This document shows, piece after piece, positions 24,962 through 34,041 of a stretch of DNA of 64,000 bases. The translations under genes and the position numbers were made by a program. Position 1 is the first letter of the stretch; every line of letters starts with the position of its first letter. Source of the stretch: Bacteroidales bacterium UBA1309 (lineage in GTDB: Bacteria; Bacteroidota; Bacteroidia; Bacteroidales; Dysgonomonadaceae). The notes below the pieces were generated by a model. The model made no database searches. It saw only the letters and a program-made list of their open reading frames with translations, and was not told the origin of the DNA. Location of the stretch: NCBI GenBank assembly GCA_002307185.1, contig DBTT01000021.1:7864-71863 (forward strand), in the 5' to 3' direction.

Positions 24962-25870
24962 ATGAACGAAGAATACCACATACCTGTGCTTTTGACCGAA
25001 AGTGTGGACGGAATGAATATCAGCCCCGAGAGCATCTGTGTGGATGTCACTTTTGGCGGAGGAGGCCACTCCCGTGAGGTTTTGTCGCGGTTGGGCGAAA
25101 AAGGTCATTTGTATTCTTTCGATCAGGACGAAGATGCGGTCAACAATATGCCAGAAGATAAACGGTTTACATTTGTAAGAAGCAATTTTCGTTACCTGAA
25201 GAATTTCCTGAAATATTACGGGCAAGACTCTGTGGATGCAATTTTGGCTGACCTGGGCGTGTCTTCGCACCATTTTGACGATTCGGAAAGAGGATTTTCT
25301 TTTCGTTTTGAAGAGAGCAATCTCGATATGAGGATGAATCGCCAGTCGAAGAAAAATGCGGCTTTCGTGCTCAATGAATTTTCAGAAGAGAAATTGGCCG
25401 ATGTGTTTTATTTATACGGCGAACTGCGAGAATCCCGACAGATTGCTGCGGCTATTGTCCGCAAAAGGTCGCAAGTTCCCATCGCCAAAATAAGTGATCT
25501 GCTTGACGCCTTAGCCCCGTTTATCAGAAGGGAAAAAGAAAAGAAAATTCTGGCTCAGGCGTTTCAGGCATTACGCATTGAGGTGAACGAAGAGATGGAA
25601 ACACTCCGCGAAATGCTGGTGCAGTCTTTGGAAATCTTGAAGCCCGGAGGAAGGCTCTCGGTTATCACCTACCATTCGCTGGAAGACCGTTTGGTGAAGA
25701 ACTTTTTCAAAACCGGAAATTTTGAAGGCAAAGTTGACAAAGATTTTTTCGGTAATGTGAATACTCCTTTTCGCTTGGTGAATAACAAAGTGATTGTTCC
25801 AAATGCGGAAGAGCAAGCCCGAAATCCTCGTTCGCGAAGTGCCAAGTTAAGAATTGCAGAAAAAAATTAG
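24962..25870 (+). CDS. rsmH: 16S rRNA (cytosine-1402-N4) methyltransferase
   Basis: S-adenosylmethionine-dependent methylation of C1402 in 16S rRNA. The 302-aa product has HIPVLLTESVDGM at the N terminus, the SAM-binding VDVTFGGGGHS motif, LADLGVSSHHFDDSERGFSF and near the end LSVITYHSLEDRLVKNFFK and NPRSRSAKLRIAEK, all hallmarks of RsmH (MraW). It sits in its usual place between mraZ and ftsL. Confidence 0.97.
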   Translation: MNEEYHIPVLLTESVDGMNISPESICVDVTFGGGGHSREVLSRLGEKGHLYSFDQDEDAVNNMPEDKRFTFVRSNFRYLKNFLKYYGQDSVDAILADLGVSSHHFDDSERGFSFRFEESNLDMRMNRQSKKNAAFVLNEFSEEKLADVFYLYGELRESRQIAAAIVRKRSQVPIAKISDLLDALAPFIRREKEKKILAQAFQALRIEVNEEMETLREMLVQSLEILKPGGRLSVITYHSLEDRLVKNFFKTGNFEGKVDKDFFGNVNTPFRLVNNKVIVPNAEEQARNPRSRSAKLRIAEKN

Positions 25871-25895
25871 AGTGGATCCTAAACTTCCAAGTCAA

Positions 25896-26288
25896 ATGAA
25901 GAAAGACGGAAAAACCAATAAGCTAAAAAACAAGGTGATGTACATCCTTAGTGGATCAGTGCTTACGGAAGACTTTTTCGTGAAAAACACTTTTTTCATA
26001 GCAATTATTCTCATTCTTATGGTGCTGTATATCAGTAATCGATACAATTATATCGAGCAGGTATCGAAAATAGAATCCCTGCAAAAAGAATTGAAAGATG
26101 CAAAATATGAATATCAGACCGTGTCGTCGCGGCTAACCGCCATCAGTCGTCAGTCGCAAGTAATCAAGCTTGTAGAACAAGACCAATTAGGTTTGGAGAT
26201 ATCCAACAAGCCTTCTTATGAAATCAATACAAAGGAAGACGCTGAAAAGAAAGAGAATACGAAGAAAGACGATCCAAAGGAGAAGTAA
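25896..26288 (+). CDS. ftsL: FtsL-like division protein
   Basis: Small bitopic membrane protein of 130 aa in the ftsL position. The start at 25896 (MKKDGKTNKLKNKV) lies 26 bases after rsmH. One membrane helix (about residues 31-52, FFVKNTFFIAIILILMVLYI) is followed by a coiled coil (VSKIESLQKELKDAKYEYQTV) and a highly charged Lys/Glu/Asp tail. FtsL partners FtsB/FtsQ-type proteins and activates the septal synthase. Sequence conservation in this family is low, so the call rests largely on topology and position. Confidence 0.85.
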   Translation: MKKDGKTNKLKNKVMYILSGSVLTEDFFVKNTFFIAIILILMVLYISNRYNYIEQVSKIESLQKELKDAKYEYQTVSSRLTAISRQSQVIKLVEQDQLGLEISNKPSYEINTKEDAEKKENTKKDDPKEK

Positions 26289-26300
26289 ACTTACAAGAAA

Positions 26301-28505
26301 ATGGCAGCAGTCAAAAGTAAATCGGAAAAAGGTCGGACAGCATTGGGGCGGTATGCACTTGTTACTCTGGCTCTATCCCTTGCGTTTATCTCCATTCTCT
26401 ATGGTATTGTTAAAATTATGTATTTTGAGGGAGATCTGTGGCGTGAAATCGGAAAGAAGGAAACGGTCAAGACCGACCGCACCATTCTCCCGCGGAGGGG
26501 TAATATTTATGCCTCAGATGGACGTGTTTTGGCTACAAGCCAGCCGTTGTATGGCGTTTATATGGATTTTCATGCCAACGGACTAGTCGATACAATCCTT
26601 CTGGATTCAATTGATTTGATTTCCAGATCTTTGGCAAAGCAGTTTCCCGATCGCTCGGTTCAGGCCTACAAAAGGATTCTGGAAAGCAATTTGAAGATAA
26701 GCATAGAAGAAAAAAAGGAGCTTGAAAAAGCCAGGAAAGAGAAGTCGAAGGCTAAAATAAAATTGAAGACTCGCTATGTGCGGATTATTCGCAAGGATGT
26801 GAATTATCTTGAATTGAAAGCCATTCAGAAGATGCCATTTTTGAGGCAGCGAAGCACCAAAAGTGGTTTGATAGCCGAAGAAAAGGCGATGCGCATGAAG
26901 CCTTTTGGTGCTTTAGCCGGACGTACTGTCGGTTCTATTTACAAAGATATTGAAAGAGGAGGCTCGAGTGGTTTGGAGCTGAAATACGATTCCATTCTTT
27001 CTGGAGTGAAAGGTCGTAAAAACAGGCAACGGATTGGTGGCCAATGGATTGATGTGGTCGAAACTCCTGCACAGGATGGATGGGATATTAAGACGACCTT
27101 GGACGTTGACATTCAAGACATAACGGAAAAGTCGTTGTATGCAAGACTAAAAGAATTAGATGCGGAATCGGGATGTGCCATTGTGATGGAAACCGCAACC
27201 GGCGAGGTGAAAGCAATCAGCAATCTTGACCGGATGGCCGAAGGGGTTTATGCAGAAAGAAATCCAAATGCGTTTTCATATATGGCAGAGCCGGGTTCTA
27301 CTTTCAAGATAGCTTCCATCATGGTGGCCTTGGAAGATGGAATTGTAACACCTTCCGATTCGTTTTTTGTGGGTTCGGGGGTTTTTCGTTACAAAGGAAA
27401 AGACGTGAGAGACTACGACTGGCGTAAAGGAAAAGATCATGGATATCAGACAGTGAGCCAAGGGATTCAGCATTCTTCTAACGTTGTCGTCTCCAAAGTG
27501 ATATTGAAAGGATACGAGAATAATCCAACAAGATACGTGCAGCATCTTCATGATTTGGGAATCACCCGTCGGATTGAATGGGATGTTCCGCTTCACGGGA
27601 AAGAAGGCCGTTCCATTATTCGGTTTCCGTTAGATAAATCAAATCCATGGTCTAAAACGACTCTTCCTTGGATGTCCTTCGGCTATGAGACGCAGATCCC
27701 TCCAATGTATATTTTGATGTTTTACAATGGGATTGCTAATGGCGGCAAAATGATTAAGCCATTTTTCACGAAAGAGTTTCTCAAAGACGGCAAAGTGATG
27801 AAAGAGTTCCAAACGGAAGTTATAAACCCATCTCTTTGTTCTGAAAGAACCTTGAGCGAAATCAAAACCATGCTCTTGAAAGTGGTGACTGACGGCACTG
27901 GCAAAAGTGTGGCTTCCCCCTATTTCAGTATTGCAGGAAAAACGGGAACTGCCATGATTGCTTCAAAAGGCGGATACGAAGGGTATTACGTCTCTTTCTG
28001 TGGATATTTCCCTGCGGAATCACCCAAATATACCATTTTTGTGGGTATCAGAAAACCTCATGGATCGCCCTCGGGAGGCTTGATGTCGGGAGTGGTTTTC
28101 AAAAATATAGCAGAAGAATTGTATGCCCGGAATATGAGAATGCCAATCGATAGTGGGCGGAACGATTCGGTGGGGATAAAACTACTACCTTTTGTGAAAA
28201 ACGGTTGGTTTACCGATATTCGAAAAGTGTTGTCCACGCTGAATATTGGGTTTTCGCAAGCGATGGGTGGCGGAAGTTGGGTTCAATCCAATACTTCCGA
28301 AAGAAATATAGAAATAAGATCGATGGCTACTCCTAAAGGTACTATTCCCGACGTTAAAGGAATGGGAGCTAGGGATGCCGTGTATTTGCTTGAAAATTTA
28401 GGGGTTAAAGTGAAATTGAACGGCAGAGGGAAAGTCACGAATCAATCTTTAACACCGGGAAGTCGGGCAATACGGGGAAGCTATGTATCTTTGCAACTTG
28501 AATAG
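26301..28505 (+). CDS. ftsI: Septal penicillin-binding protein 3 (transpeptidase) with PASTA domain
   Basis: Septal peptidoglycan transpeptidase, 734 aa. One N-terminal membrane helix (about 19-40) is followed by a PBP dimerisation region (ILPRRGNIYASDGRVLATS) and the transpeptidase domain with the catalytic Ser333 in STFK, SSN (HSSNVVVSK) and KTG (AGKTGTAM). A single PASTA domain lies at the C terminus (about 680-734, IPDVKGMGARDAVYLLENLG), a feature of Bacteroidetes PBP3 that E. coli FtsI lacks. A Lys/Glu-rich stretch near residues 135-155 is unusual. It lies in the standard dcw position. Confidence 0.95.
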   Translation: MAAVKSKSEKGRTALGRYALVTLALSLAFISILYGIVKIMYFEGDLWREIGKKETVKTDRTILPRRGNIYASDGRVLATSQPLYGVYMDFHANGLVDTILLDSIDLISRSLAKQFPDRSVQAYKRILESNLKISIEEKKELEKARKEKSKAKIKLKTRYVRIIRKDVNYLELKAIQKMPFLRQRSTKSGLIAEEKAMRMKPFGALAGRTVGSIYKDIERGGSSGLELKYDSILSGVKGRKNRQRIGGQWIDVVETPAQDGWDIKTTLDVDIQDITEKSLYARLKELDAESGCAIVMETATGEVKAISNLDRMAEGVYAERNPNAFSYMAEPGSTFKIASIMVALEDGIVTPSDSFFVGSGVFRYKGKDVRDYDWRKGKDHGYQTVSQGIQHSSNVVVSKVILKGYENNPTRYVQHLHDLGITRRIEWDVPLHGKEGRSIIRFPLDKSNPWSKTTLPWMSFGYETQIPPMYILMFYNGIANGGKMIKPFFTKEFLKDGKVMKEFQTEVINPSLCSERTLSEIKTMLLKVVTDGTGKSVASPYFSIAGKTGTAMIASKGGYEGYYVSFCGYFPAESPKYTIFVGIRKPHGSPSGGLMSGVVFKNIAEELYARNMRMPIDSGRNDSVGIKLLPFVKNGWFTDIRKVLSTLNIGFSQAMGGGSWVQSNTSERNIEIRSMATPKGTIPDVKGMGARDAVYLLENLGVKVKLNGRGKVTNQSLTPGSRAIRGSYVSLQLE

Positions 28506-28540
28506 CAGACAAATTGTGGAAAAAGCAAAAATATTAAACT

Positions 28541-29992
28541 ATGAAACTAAAGGATTTACTTTCAGGCATTGGAATTGTTGAGGTGAAAGGCGACTTGGAA
28601 TCAGACGTTTCAGGCATTGAGTCCGATTCGAGAAAGTGTCTTCAAGGATATTTATTTATAGCCATCAAAGGCGTTCAGGTGGATGGCCACAATTATATCA
28701 AGAGTGCCATTGAATTAGGTGCAAAAACGGTTGTTTATTCCGATCCGATTGACACGGCGGTGCAAGGAATCACCTTCGTGAAAGTGGCTGACAGCTTGGA
28801 CGCTGCCGGCAAAGTTGCATCCCATTGGTTTGGGAATCCTTCGGATAAATTAATTTTGGTCGGGGTGACCGGAACAAATGGCAAAACCACTACCGCCACT
28901 TTGCTTTATCATATGTTCAGGAAGTTGGGCCATAAAACCGGCTTGCTGTCAACCGTGGCAAATTATGTGAACGATGAGGAGTTTCATGCCACCCACACCA
29001 CTCCTGATCCGATTTCGCTTAACGAGATGCTGTCAAAAATGGTGGCTGCCGGATGTGAATACGCATTTATGGAGGTTAGTTCGCATGCTATTCACCAGAA
29101 ACGAATCAGTGGCTTGTCGTTTGACGGAGGTATTTTTTCGAACCTGACACAAGACCATCTGGATTATCATCTGACGATGGAAAATTACCTGAAAGCAAAA
29201 AAGGCTTTCTTCGACAATCTTCCTGCTTCCGCCTTCGCGTTGACCAATATTGATGATAAAAATGGCTTGGTGATGCTGCAAAACACCAAAGCCTCTAAAC
29301 ATACTTATTCCGTGAGGTCGTTGGCCGATTTCAAGGGACGAATCGTAGAGAAGCACTTCGATGGAACTTCCATCACGATCAACGACAAGGAATTGGAAGT
29401 GCAATTCGTAGGAGTTTTCAATGTCTATAACTTGCTTGCCGTTTATGGAGCCACCGTTTTGCTTGGACAAGATCCAGAGCAAGCGTTGGTGGTTCTTAGC
29501 CAGTTGAAACCTGTTTCAGGCCGCTTCGAAACCATTCGTGCGCCAAAAGGCTTTACGGCAATTGTCGATTATGCCCACACACCCGATGCGTTGACGAATG
29601 TGCTGACCGCCATCCACGGTGTGCTTGAAGGAAAAGGCCGGGTTATCAGCGTTGTTGGTTGCGGAGGAAACCGAGACAAAACAAAACGCCCGATCATGGC
29701 TCGCGAAGCTGTCCGCTTGAGCGATCAAGTAATTCTTACTTCTGATAATCCGCGCTTTGAAGAACCGGAAATGATTATCCACGATATGGAAGATGGACTT
29801 ACATCTGATCAATTGAAGAACACCCTTTCTATCGTTGACCGCGAACAAGCCATCAAAACAGCTTGCGCTTTGGCTCAAAATGGAGATGTAATTTTGATTG
29901 CAGGAAAAGGACACGAAGATTATCAGGATGTGAAAGGGGTGAAGCGTCATTTTGACGACCGTGAGGTGGTTAGAAGCATTGTTAGCAAATAA
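28541..29992 (+). CDS. murE: UDP-MurNAc-tripeptide ligase (meso-DAP adding)
   Basis: Adds the third residue to UDP-MurNAc-dipeptide using ATP. The 483-aa product has the ATP-binding GVTGTNGKTTTATLL, the HTTPDP segment, MEVSSHAI and a C-terminal VVGCGGNRDKTKRP. The substrate motif DNPR (in TSDNPRFEEPE) indicates meso-diaminopimelate rather than lysine. Cytoplasmic enzyme, between ftsI and mraY as usual. Confidence 0.97.
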   Translation: MKLKDLLSGIGIVEVKGDLESDVSGIESDSRKCLQGYLFIAIKGVQVDGHNYIKSAIELGAKTVVYSDPIDTAVQGITFVKVADSLDAAGKVASHWFGNPSDKLILVGVTGTNGKTTTATLLYHMFRKLGHKTGLLSTVANYVNDEEFHATHTTPDPISLNEMLSKMVAAGCEYAFMEVSSHAIHQKRISGLSFDGGIFSNLTQDHLDYHLTMENYLKAKKAFFDNLPASAFALTNIDDKNGLVMLQNTKASKHTYSVRSLADFKGRIVEKHFDGTSITINDKELEVQFVGVFNVYNLLAVYGATVLLGQDPEQALVVLSQLKPVSGRFETIRAPKGFTAIVDYAHTPDALTNVLTAIHGVLEGKGRVISVVGCGGNRDKTKRPIMAREAVRLSDQVILTSDNPRFEEPEMIIHDMEDGLTSDQLKNTLSIVDREQAIKTACALAQNGDVILIAGKGHEDYQDVKGVKRHFDDREVVRSIVSK

Positions 29993-30012
29993 ATTCCGAA
30001 ACAAATACACAT

Positions 30013-31272
30013 ATGCTATATTATCTATTCAATTACTTAGACCAGTTGGATATTCCGGGAGCCGGAATGTTTCGGTATGTTTCCACAAGAGCGTCGCTTG
30101 CACTTATTCTTTCCATCATCATTTCCACGGTGATTGGACGAAGGGTTATCGACATGCTTCAAAAACAGCAAATTGGCGAATTGGTTCGTGATTTGGGCTT
30201 GGAAGGGCAAATGTCCAAAAAAGGAACTCCCACGATGGGTGGGCTCATCATTATCATCGCGATATTGATTCCAACGTTGCTTTTTTGCCGTTTGGGAAAT
30301 GTCTATATCATTTTGATGCTTGTGACGACGGTTTGGTTGGGAGGTTTAGGCTTTCTGGATGATTACATCAAAGTCTTCAAAAAAGACAAGGAAGGCTTGC
30401 AGGGGAAATTTAAAATTGTAGCCCAAGTGGGTTTAGGCCTCATTGTTGGTATTGTGATGTATGTTAGCCCCCAGGTTGTTTCACGTGAGCGTGTCGAAAT
30501 TAAGCAAGGAACGCATAAGGAACAAGTTAACTTATACGTTGAAAACGTGAAATCCACGCAAACCACGATCCCTTTTGTGAAGAACAATAACCTTGATTAC
30601 GAATCCCTTGTTTCCTTTATGGGAAAACATTCGGAAAAGGCTGCTTGGGCGTTGTTGGTCATTGTGGTCATTTTCATTGTCACGGCAGTTTCCAATGGAG
30701 CAAACCTCACCGATGGATTGGATGGCTTGGCCACCGGTACTTCCGCCATTATCGGGATAACGCTCGGGATACTAGCTTATGTGTCGGGGCATGCCGAGTT
30801 TGCTCAATACCTCAACATCATGTATATTCCCGGCACCGAGGAACTCGTGATCTTTGCAGCAGGTTTCATTGGTGCGACCATTGGATTCCTTTGGTACAAT
30901 TCCTATCCTGCCCAAGTGTTTATGGGTGACACCGGAAGCTTGACGTTGGGTGGAATCATCGGTGTTTTTGCCGTGTTGATTCACAAAGAATTGTTGCTGC
31001 CGATTTTATGCGGAGTGTTCTTTGTGGAAAGTCTATCGGTGATGATTCAAGTGTTTTACTTTAAATTGACGAAAAAGAAATATGGCCAAGGGAGGCGCAT
31101 ATTCAAAATGACGCCCTTGCACCACCATTTTCAAAAAGCCGGGCATTCGGGCATACAAGCTGTGCTGCAAAAGCCGATACTTGTTATCCCCGAATCAAAA
31201 ATTGTAGTTCGCTTTTGGCTGATCGGCATTGTTTTGGCCGTTCTGACATTGGCCACTTTGAAAATGCGTTGA
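30013..31272 (+). CDS. mraY: Phospho-MurNAc-pentapeptide transferase
   Basis: Integral membrane enzyme that forms lipid I from UDP-MurNAc-pentapeptide and undecaprenyl phosphate. The 419-aa protein has about ten membrane helices. Signature segments are GTPTMGGLIIII, GFLDDYIKV, ANLTDGLDGLATG, NSYPAQVFMGDTGSLTLGG and the histidine motif MTPLHHHF. It is longer than E. coli MraY (360 aa) because of an insert at about residues 155-205, typical of Bacteroidetes members. Confidence 0.97.
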   Translation: MLYYLFNYLDQLDIPGAGMFRYVSTRASLALILSIIISTVIGRRVIDMLQKQQIGELVRDLGLEGQMSKKGTPTMGGLIIIIAILIPTLLFCRLGNVYIILMLVTTVWLGGLGFLDDYIKVFKKDKEGLQGKFKIVAQVGLGLIVGIVMYVSPQVVSRERVEIKQGTHKEQVNLYVENVKSTQTTIPFVKNNNLDYESLVSFMGKHSEKAAWALLVIVVIFIVTAVSNGANLTDGLDGLATGTSAIIGITLGILAYVSGHAEFAQYLNIMYIPGTEELVIFAAGFIGATIGFLWYNSYPAQVFMGDTGSLTLGGIIGVFAVLIHKELLLPILCGVFFVESLSVMIQVFYFKLTKKKYGQGRRIFKMTPLHHHFQKAGHSGIQAVLQKPILVIPESKIVVRFWLIGIVLAVLTLATLKMR

Positions 31273-31318
31273 TAATCAAAAAAGCTATCGCCTTCAATAG
31301 CTTCTTTCTTACTAGAAA

Positions 31319-31345
31319 CTATGAGCTGATGGCTAAAAGCTTAAA
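31319..31345. repeat. GAGCTGATGGCTAAAAGCTT tract in mraY-murD gap
   Basis: Resembles the AGCTTTTAGC intergenic tracts seen at 9285 and 42881. It includes the alternative in-frame murD ATG at 31329 and so makes that start doubtful. Confidence 0.4.
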
Positions 31346-31361
31346 AATAAAATCTATAAAA

Positions 31362-32747
31362 ATGGCAAATTTGGAATCTGACATAACGAACAGTCCGTCG
31401 ATTGCACCCCAAAAAGAACTGATTGTTGTTTTGGGTGGAGGAGAAAGTGGCGTTGGTTCGGCAGTGTTGGCTCTGGCAAAGGGTTTTGATGTATTTCTTT
31501 CGGATAGCGGTTTGTTGCAACAAAAATACAAAGACGAACTCGCAGCTCACCAAATAGCATTTGAAGAAGGTGGTCACTCCGAAGAAAGAATTCTTCAGGC
31601 AAGAGAAATTATCAAAAGTCCGGGTATTCCCAATTATGCTCCTCTCATTGTGAAAGCTGTCGAAAAAGGCATTCCCGTTCTTTCTGAAATAGAATTTGCA
31701 GGTCGCTACACGCATGCGAAAATGATTTGTATCACCGGGAGCAACGGCAAAACAACTACGACCAGCCTGATCTACTATATTTTCAAGAATGCTGGCTTGA
31801 ATGTTGGCTTAGGGGGGAACATTGGACGAAGCTTTGCCCGCCAGGTTGCAGAAGAGAACTTTGACTATTATATTTTGGAATTAAGCAGTTTTCAATTAGA
31901 AAACATGTACGATTTCAAGGCAAATATTGCTATTTTGCTGAATATCACTCCTGACCACATGGACAGGTACGACCACAGCATGCAAAAATACGTGGATGCA
32001 AAAATGCGTATCACCCGGAATCAGACTGAAGAAGATGCTTTTATCTATTGGGCGGACGATCCTGTGGTGGTGGATGAACTTAAAAAGTACTCCCTTGATT
32101 CACAGCTGTATGCTTTCTCCGAATACAAAAGCGGAGGAGCATCGGCGTATGTTTCAGACAATAAATTAACAATAATCACGTCCAAATCTACATTCACAAT
32201 GGAACAAGACTTATTGGCATTAACCGGCACGCACAACCTGTACAATTCTTTGGCTTCGGGTATCGCCGCAAAACTCGCGGATATCAAGGATGAAAGCCTC
32301 AGGCAGTCTTTGACCGATTTTCAAGGAGTAGAACACCGTTTGGAAAAAGTTGCCAAGGTGAACGAAATAGAATTTGTCAACGATTCCAAGGCCACGAACG
32401 TAAACTCTTGTTGGTATGCACTCCAGAGCATGAAAACCAAGGTTATTTTGATTTTGGGTGGAAAAGACAAGGGAAATGATTATACCGAAATTGAGGCATT
32501 GGTGAAGTCGAAAGTGAAAGCCTTGGTGTATCTGGGTGCTGACAATTCGAAACTTCATACCTTTTTTGACGGGATGGTGCCTCTGATTGCCGACACCTCC
32601 TCTATGAAAGAGGCCGTGGATGAGGCTTACAAATTGGCCGAAGCGGGCGATACGGTGCTTTTATCTCCTTGTTGTGCAAGCTTTGATTTGTTCAAAAGTT
32701 ATGAAGATCGCGGAGACCAATTCAAGGCCTGCGTGAGAAAATTATAA
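31362..32747 (+). CDS. murD: UDP-MurNAc-L-alanine--D-glutamate ligase
   Basis: Adds D-glutamate to UDP-MurNAc-L-Ala. I choose the ATG at 31362 (MANLESDITNSPS), giving 461 aa; ATGs at 31215 and 31329 add sequence lying in the previous gene or in a repeat tract. Motifs: nucleotide fold IVVLGGGESGVGSAVLA, ATP loop GSNGKTTTTSL, LELSSFQLE, NITPDHMDRY and C-terminal ILGGKDKGNDY and LLSPCCASFDLFKSYEDRG. Position between mraY and ftsW is standard. Confidence 0.95.
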   Translation: MANLESDITNSPSIAPQKELIVVLGGGESGVGSAVLALAKGFDVFLSDSGLLQQKYKDELAAHQIAFEEGGHSEERILQAREIIKSPGIPNYAPLIVKAVEKGIPVLSEIEFAGRYTHAKMICITGSNGKTTTTSLIYYIFKNAGLNVGLGGNIGRSFARQVAEENFDYYILELSSFQLENMYDFKANIAILLNITPDHMDRYDHSMQKYVDAKMRITRNQTEEDAFIYWADDPVVVDELKKYSLDSQLYAFSEYKSGGASAYVSDNKLTIITSKSTFTMEQDLLALTGTHNLYNSLASGIAAKLADIKDESLRQSLTDFQGVEHRLEKVAKVNEIEFVNDSKATNVNSCWYALQSMKTKVILILGGKDKGNDYTEIEALVKSKVKALVYLGADNSKLHTFFDGMVPLIADTSSMKEAVDEAYKLAEAGDTVLLSPCCASFDLFKSYEDRGDQFKACVRKL

Positions 32748-32802
32748 ATACAGATGATTGGTTGTAGGCTAGTTGTCGTTGATCATTAACCGTTCAAGCT
32801 TT

Positions 32803-34026
32803 ATGGACTTTTTTAGTAGAATATTCAGAGGCGACAAAGTAATATGGGGAATTTTTATATCGCTCTGTGTCATTTCGTTATTGGCGGTGTTTAGTGCTAC
32901 AAGCACGCTCACCTACAAGCACATGAATCACTGGGGGCCAATCTTGCGCCATGCTTTTTTCCTGATGGTTGGCATCTTCTGCGTCATATTCATCCAACGG
33001 ACGCCAACCCGTTTTTTTTCCGTATTAATTTTGGTGCTGGGGGCTTCGATACTGTTGCTGATTGTTGCTTTGGCATTTGGGGAAGATGTAAATGGAGCGC
33101 AACGTTGGATTGGGATTGGTGGTTTCACGATTCAGCCGTCTGAATTTGCTAAAATATCGTTGATCGGCACCATCGCTTTCTTATTGAGCAAGCAGAAAGA
33201 AGAAAATCAGAACACCCTTTTCTATTGGATGATTGGCGTGATTGCCTTCACCTGTGGATTGATTGTGACAGAAAACCTTTCAACGGCTGTCCTTGTCTTT
33301 TCGGTGTGCTTCATCATGATGTTCATCGGGCAAGTCCAAATAAGGAAGCTATTGATGATCTGTGTTGTAGGAGTGGCGGCCGTGGTTCTTCTTCTTGCCA
33401 CAATTAAAATTATACCGGAAAAAAGTCTCCCCGATCGTTTTGCGACATGGAAAGCCCGCATTGACCGCTTTTCTACAGGAAAAGAATCGGATAGTTTTAA
33501 CAACCCTAAATATGTGATGGTGGATGGCAAAAGGGTTCAATACGAAATCACCGATGAAAACTTCCAGGTTTCTCATGCTAAGATTGCCATTGCTAACGGA
33601 TACAAAATCATCGGGTTGCCCGGAAGCGGTGTGGAGCGCGACTTTTTGCCGCAGGCATATTCCGACTTTATATTTGCAATTATCATCGAAGAAATTGGAT
33701 TTGTGGGTGGTTTGGTGGTTTTGGTCTTGTATTTTTTCCTGCTTATAAGGGGAGGGATTTTGGCGAGTAAATGTCCCAAACTATTTCCTAAATACCTGAT
33801 TCTGGGCCTCACGACGATGCTCGTCATCCAGGCCTTGATGAATATGGCTGTAGCGGTGAATTTGATCCCGGTTACGGGTCAACCTTTGCCGTTGATTAGC
33901 CGCGGAGGAACATCCACCATCATCACCTGCATCTATTTTGGGATGATTCTTTCTTGTTCCAATTTGAAAGATGAAATGCCGGATACCACAGTGGATGAAG
34001 ATATTGCAAATGTTGCTTACGAATAA
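32803..34026 (+). CDS. ftsW: SEDS-family septal peptidoglycan polymerase
   Basis: Membrane glycosyltransferase that polymerises lipid II at the septum together with PBP3. The start at 32803 (MDFFSRIFRGDKVIWG) gives 407 aa with about ten helices. Family segments are GAQRWIGIGGFTIQPSEFAKI, the long periplasmic loop around KARIDRFSTG, HAKIAIANG...GLPGSGVERDFLPQAYSDFIFAIIIEEIG and PVTGQPLPLISRGGTS near the end. Position in the cluster supports FtsW over RodA. Confidence 0.95.
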   Translation: MDFFSRIFRGDKVIWGIFISLCVISLLAVFSATSTLTYKHMNHWGPILRHAFFLMVGIFCVIFIQRTPTRFFSVLILVLGASILLLIVALAFGEDVNGAQRWIGIGGFTIQPSEFAKISLIGTIAFLLSKQKEENQNTLFYWMIGVIAFTCGLIVTENLSTAVLVFSVCFIMMFIGQVQIRKLLMICVVGVAAVVLLLATIKIIPEKSLPDRFATWKARIDRFSTGKESDSFNNPKYVMVDGKRVQYEITDENFQVSHAKIAIANGYKIIGLPGSGVERDFLPQAYSDFIFAIIIEEIGFVGGLVVLVLYFFLLIRGGILASKCPKLFPKYLILGLTTMLVIQALMNMAVAVNLIPVTGQPLPLISRGGTSTIITCIYFGMILSCSNLKDEMPDTTVDEDIANVAYE

Positions 34027-34041
34027 AATTGAAAAAACGAT

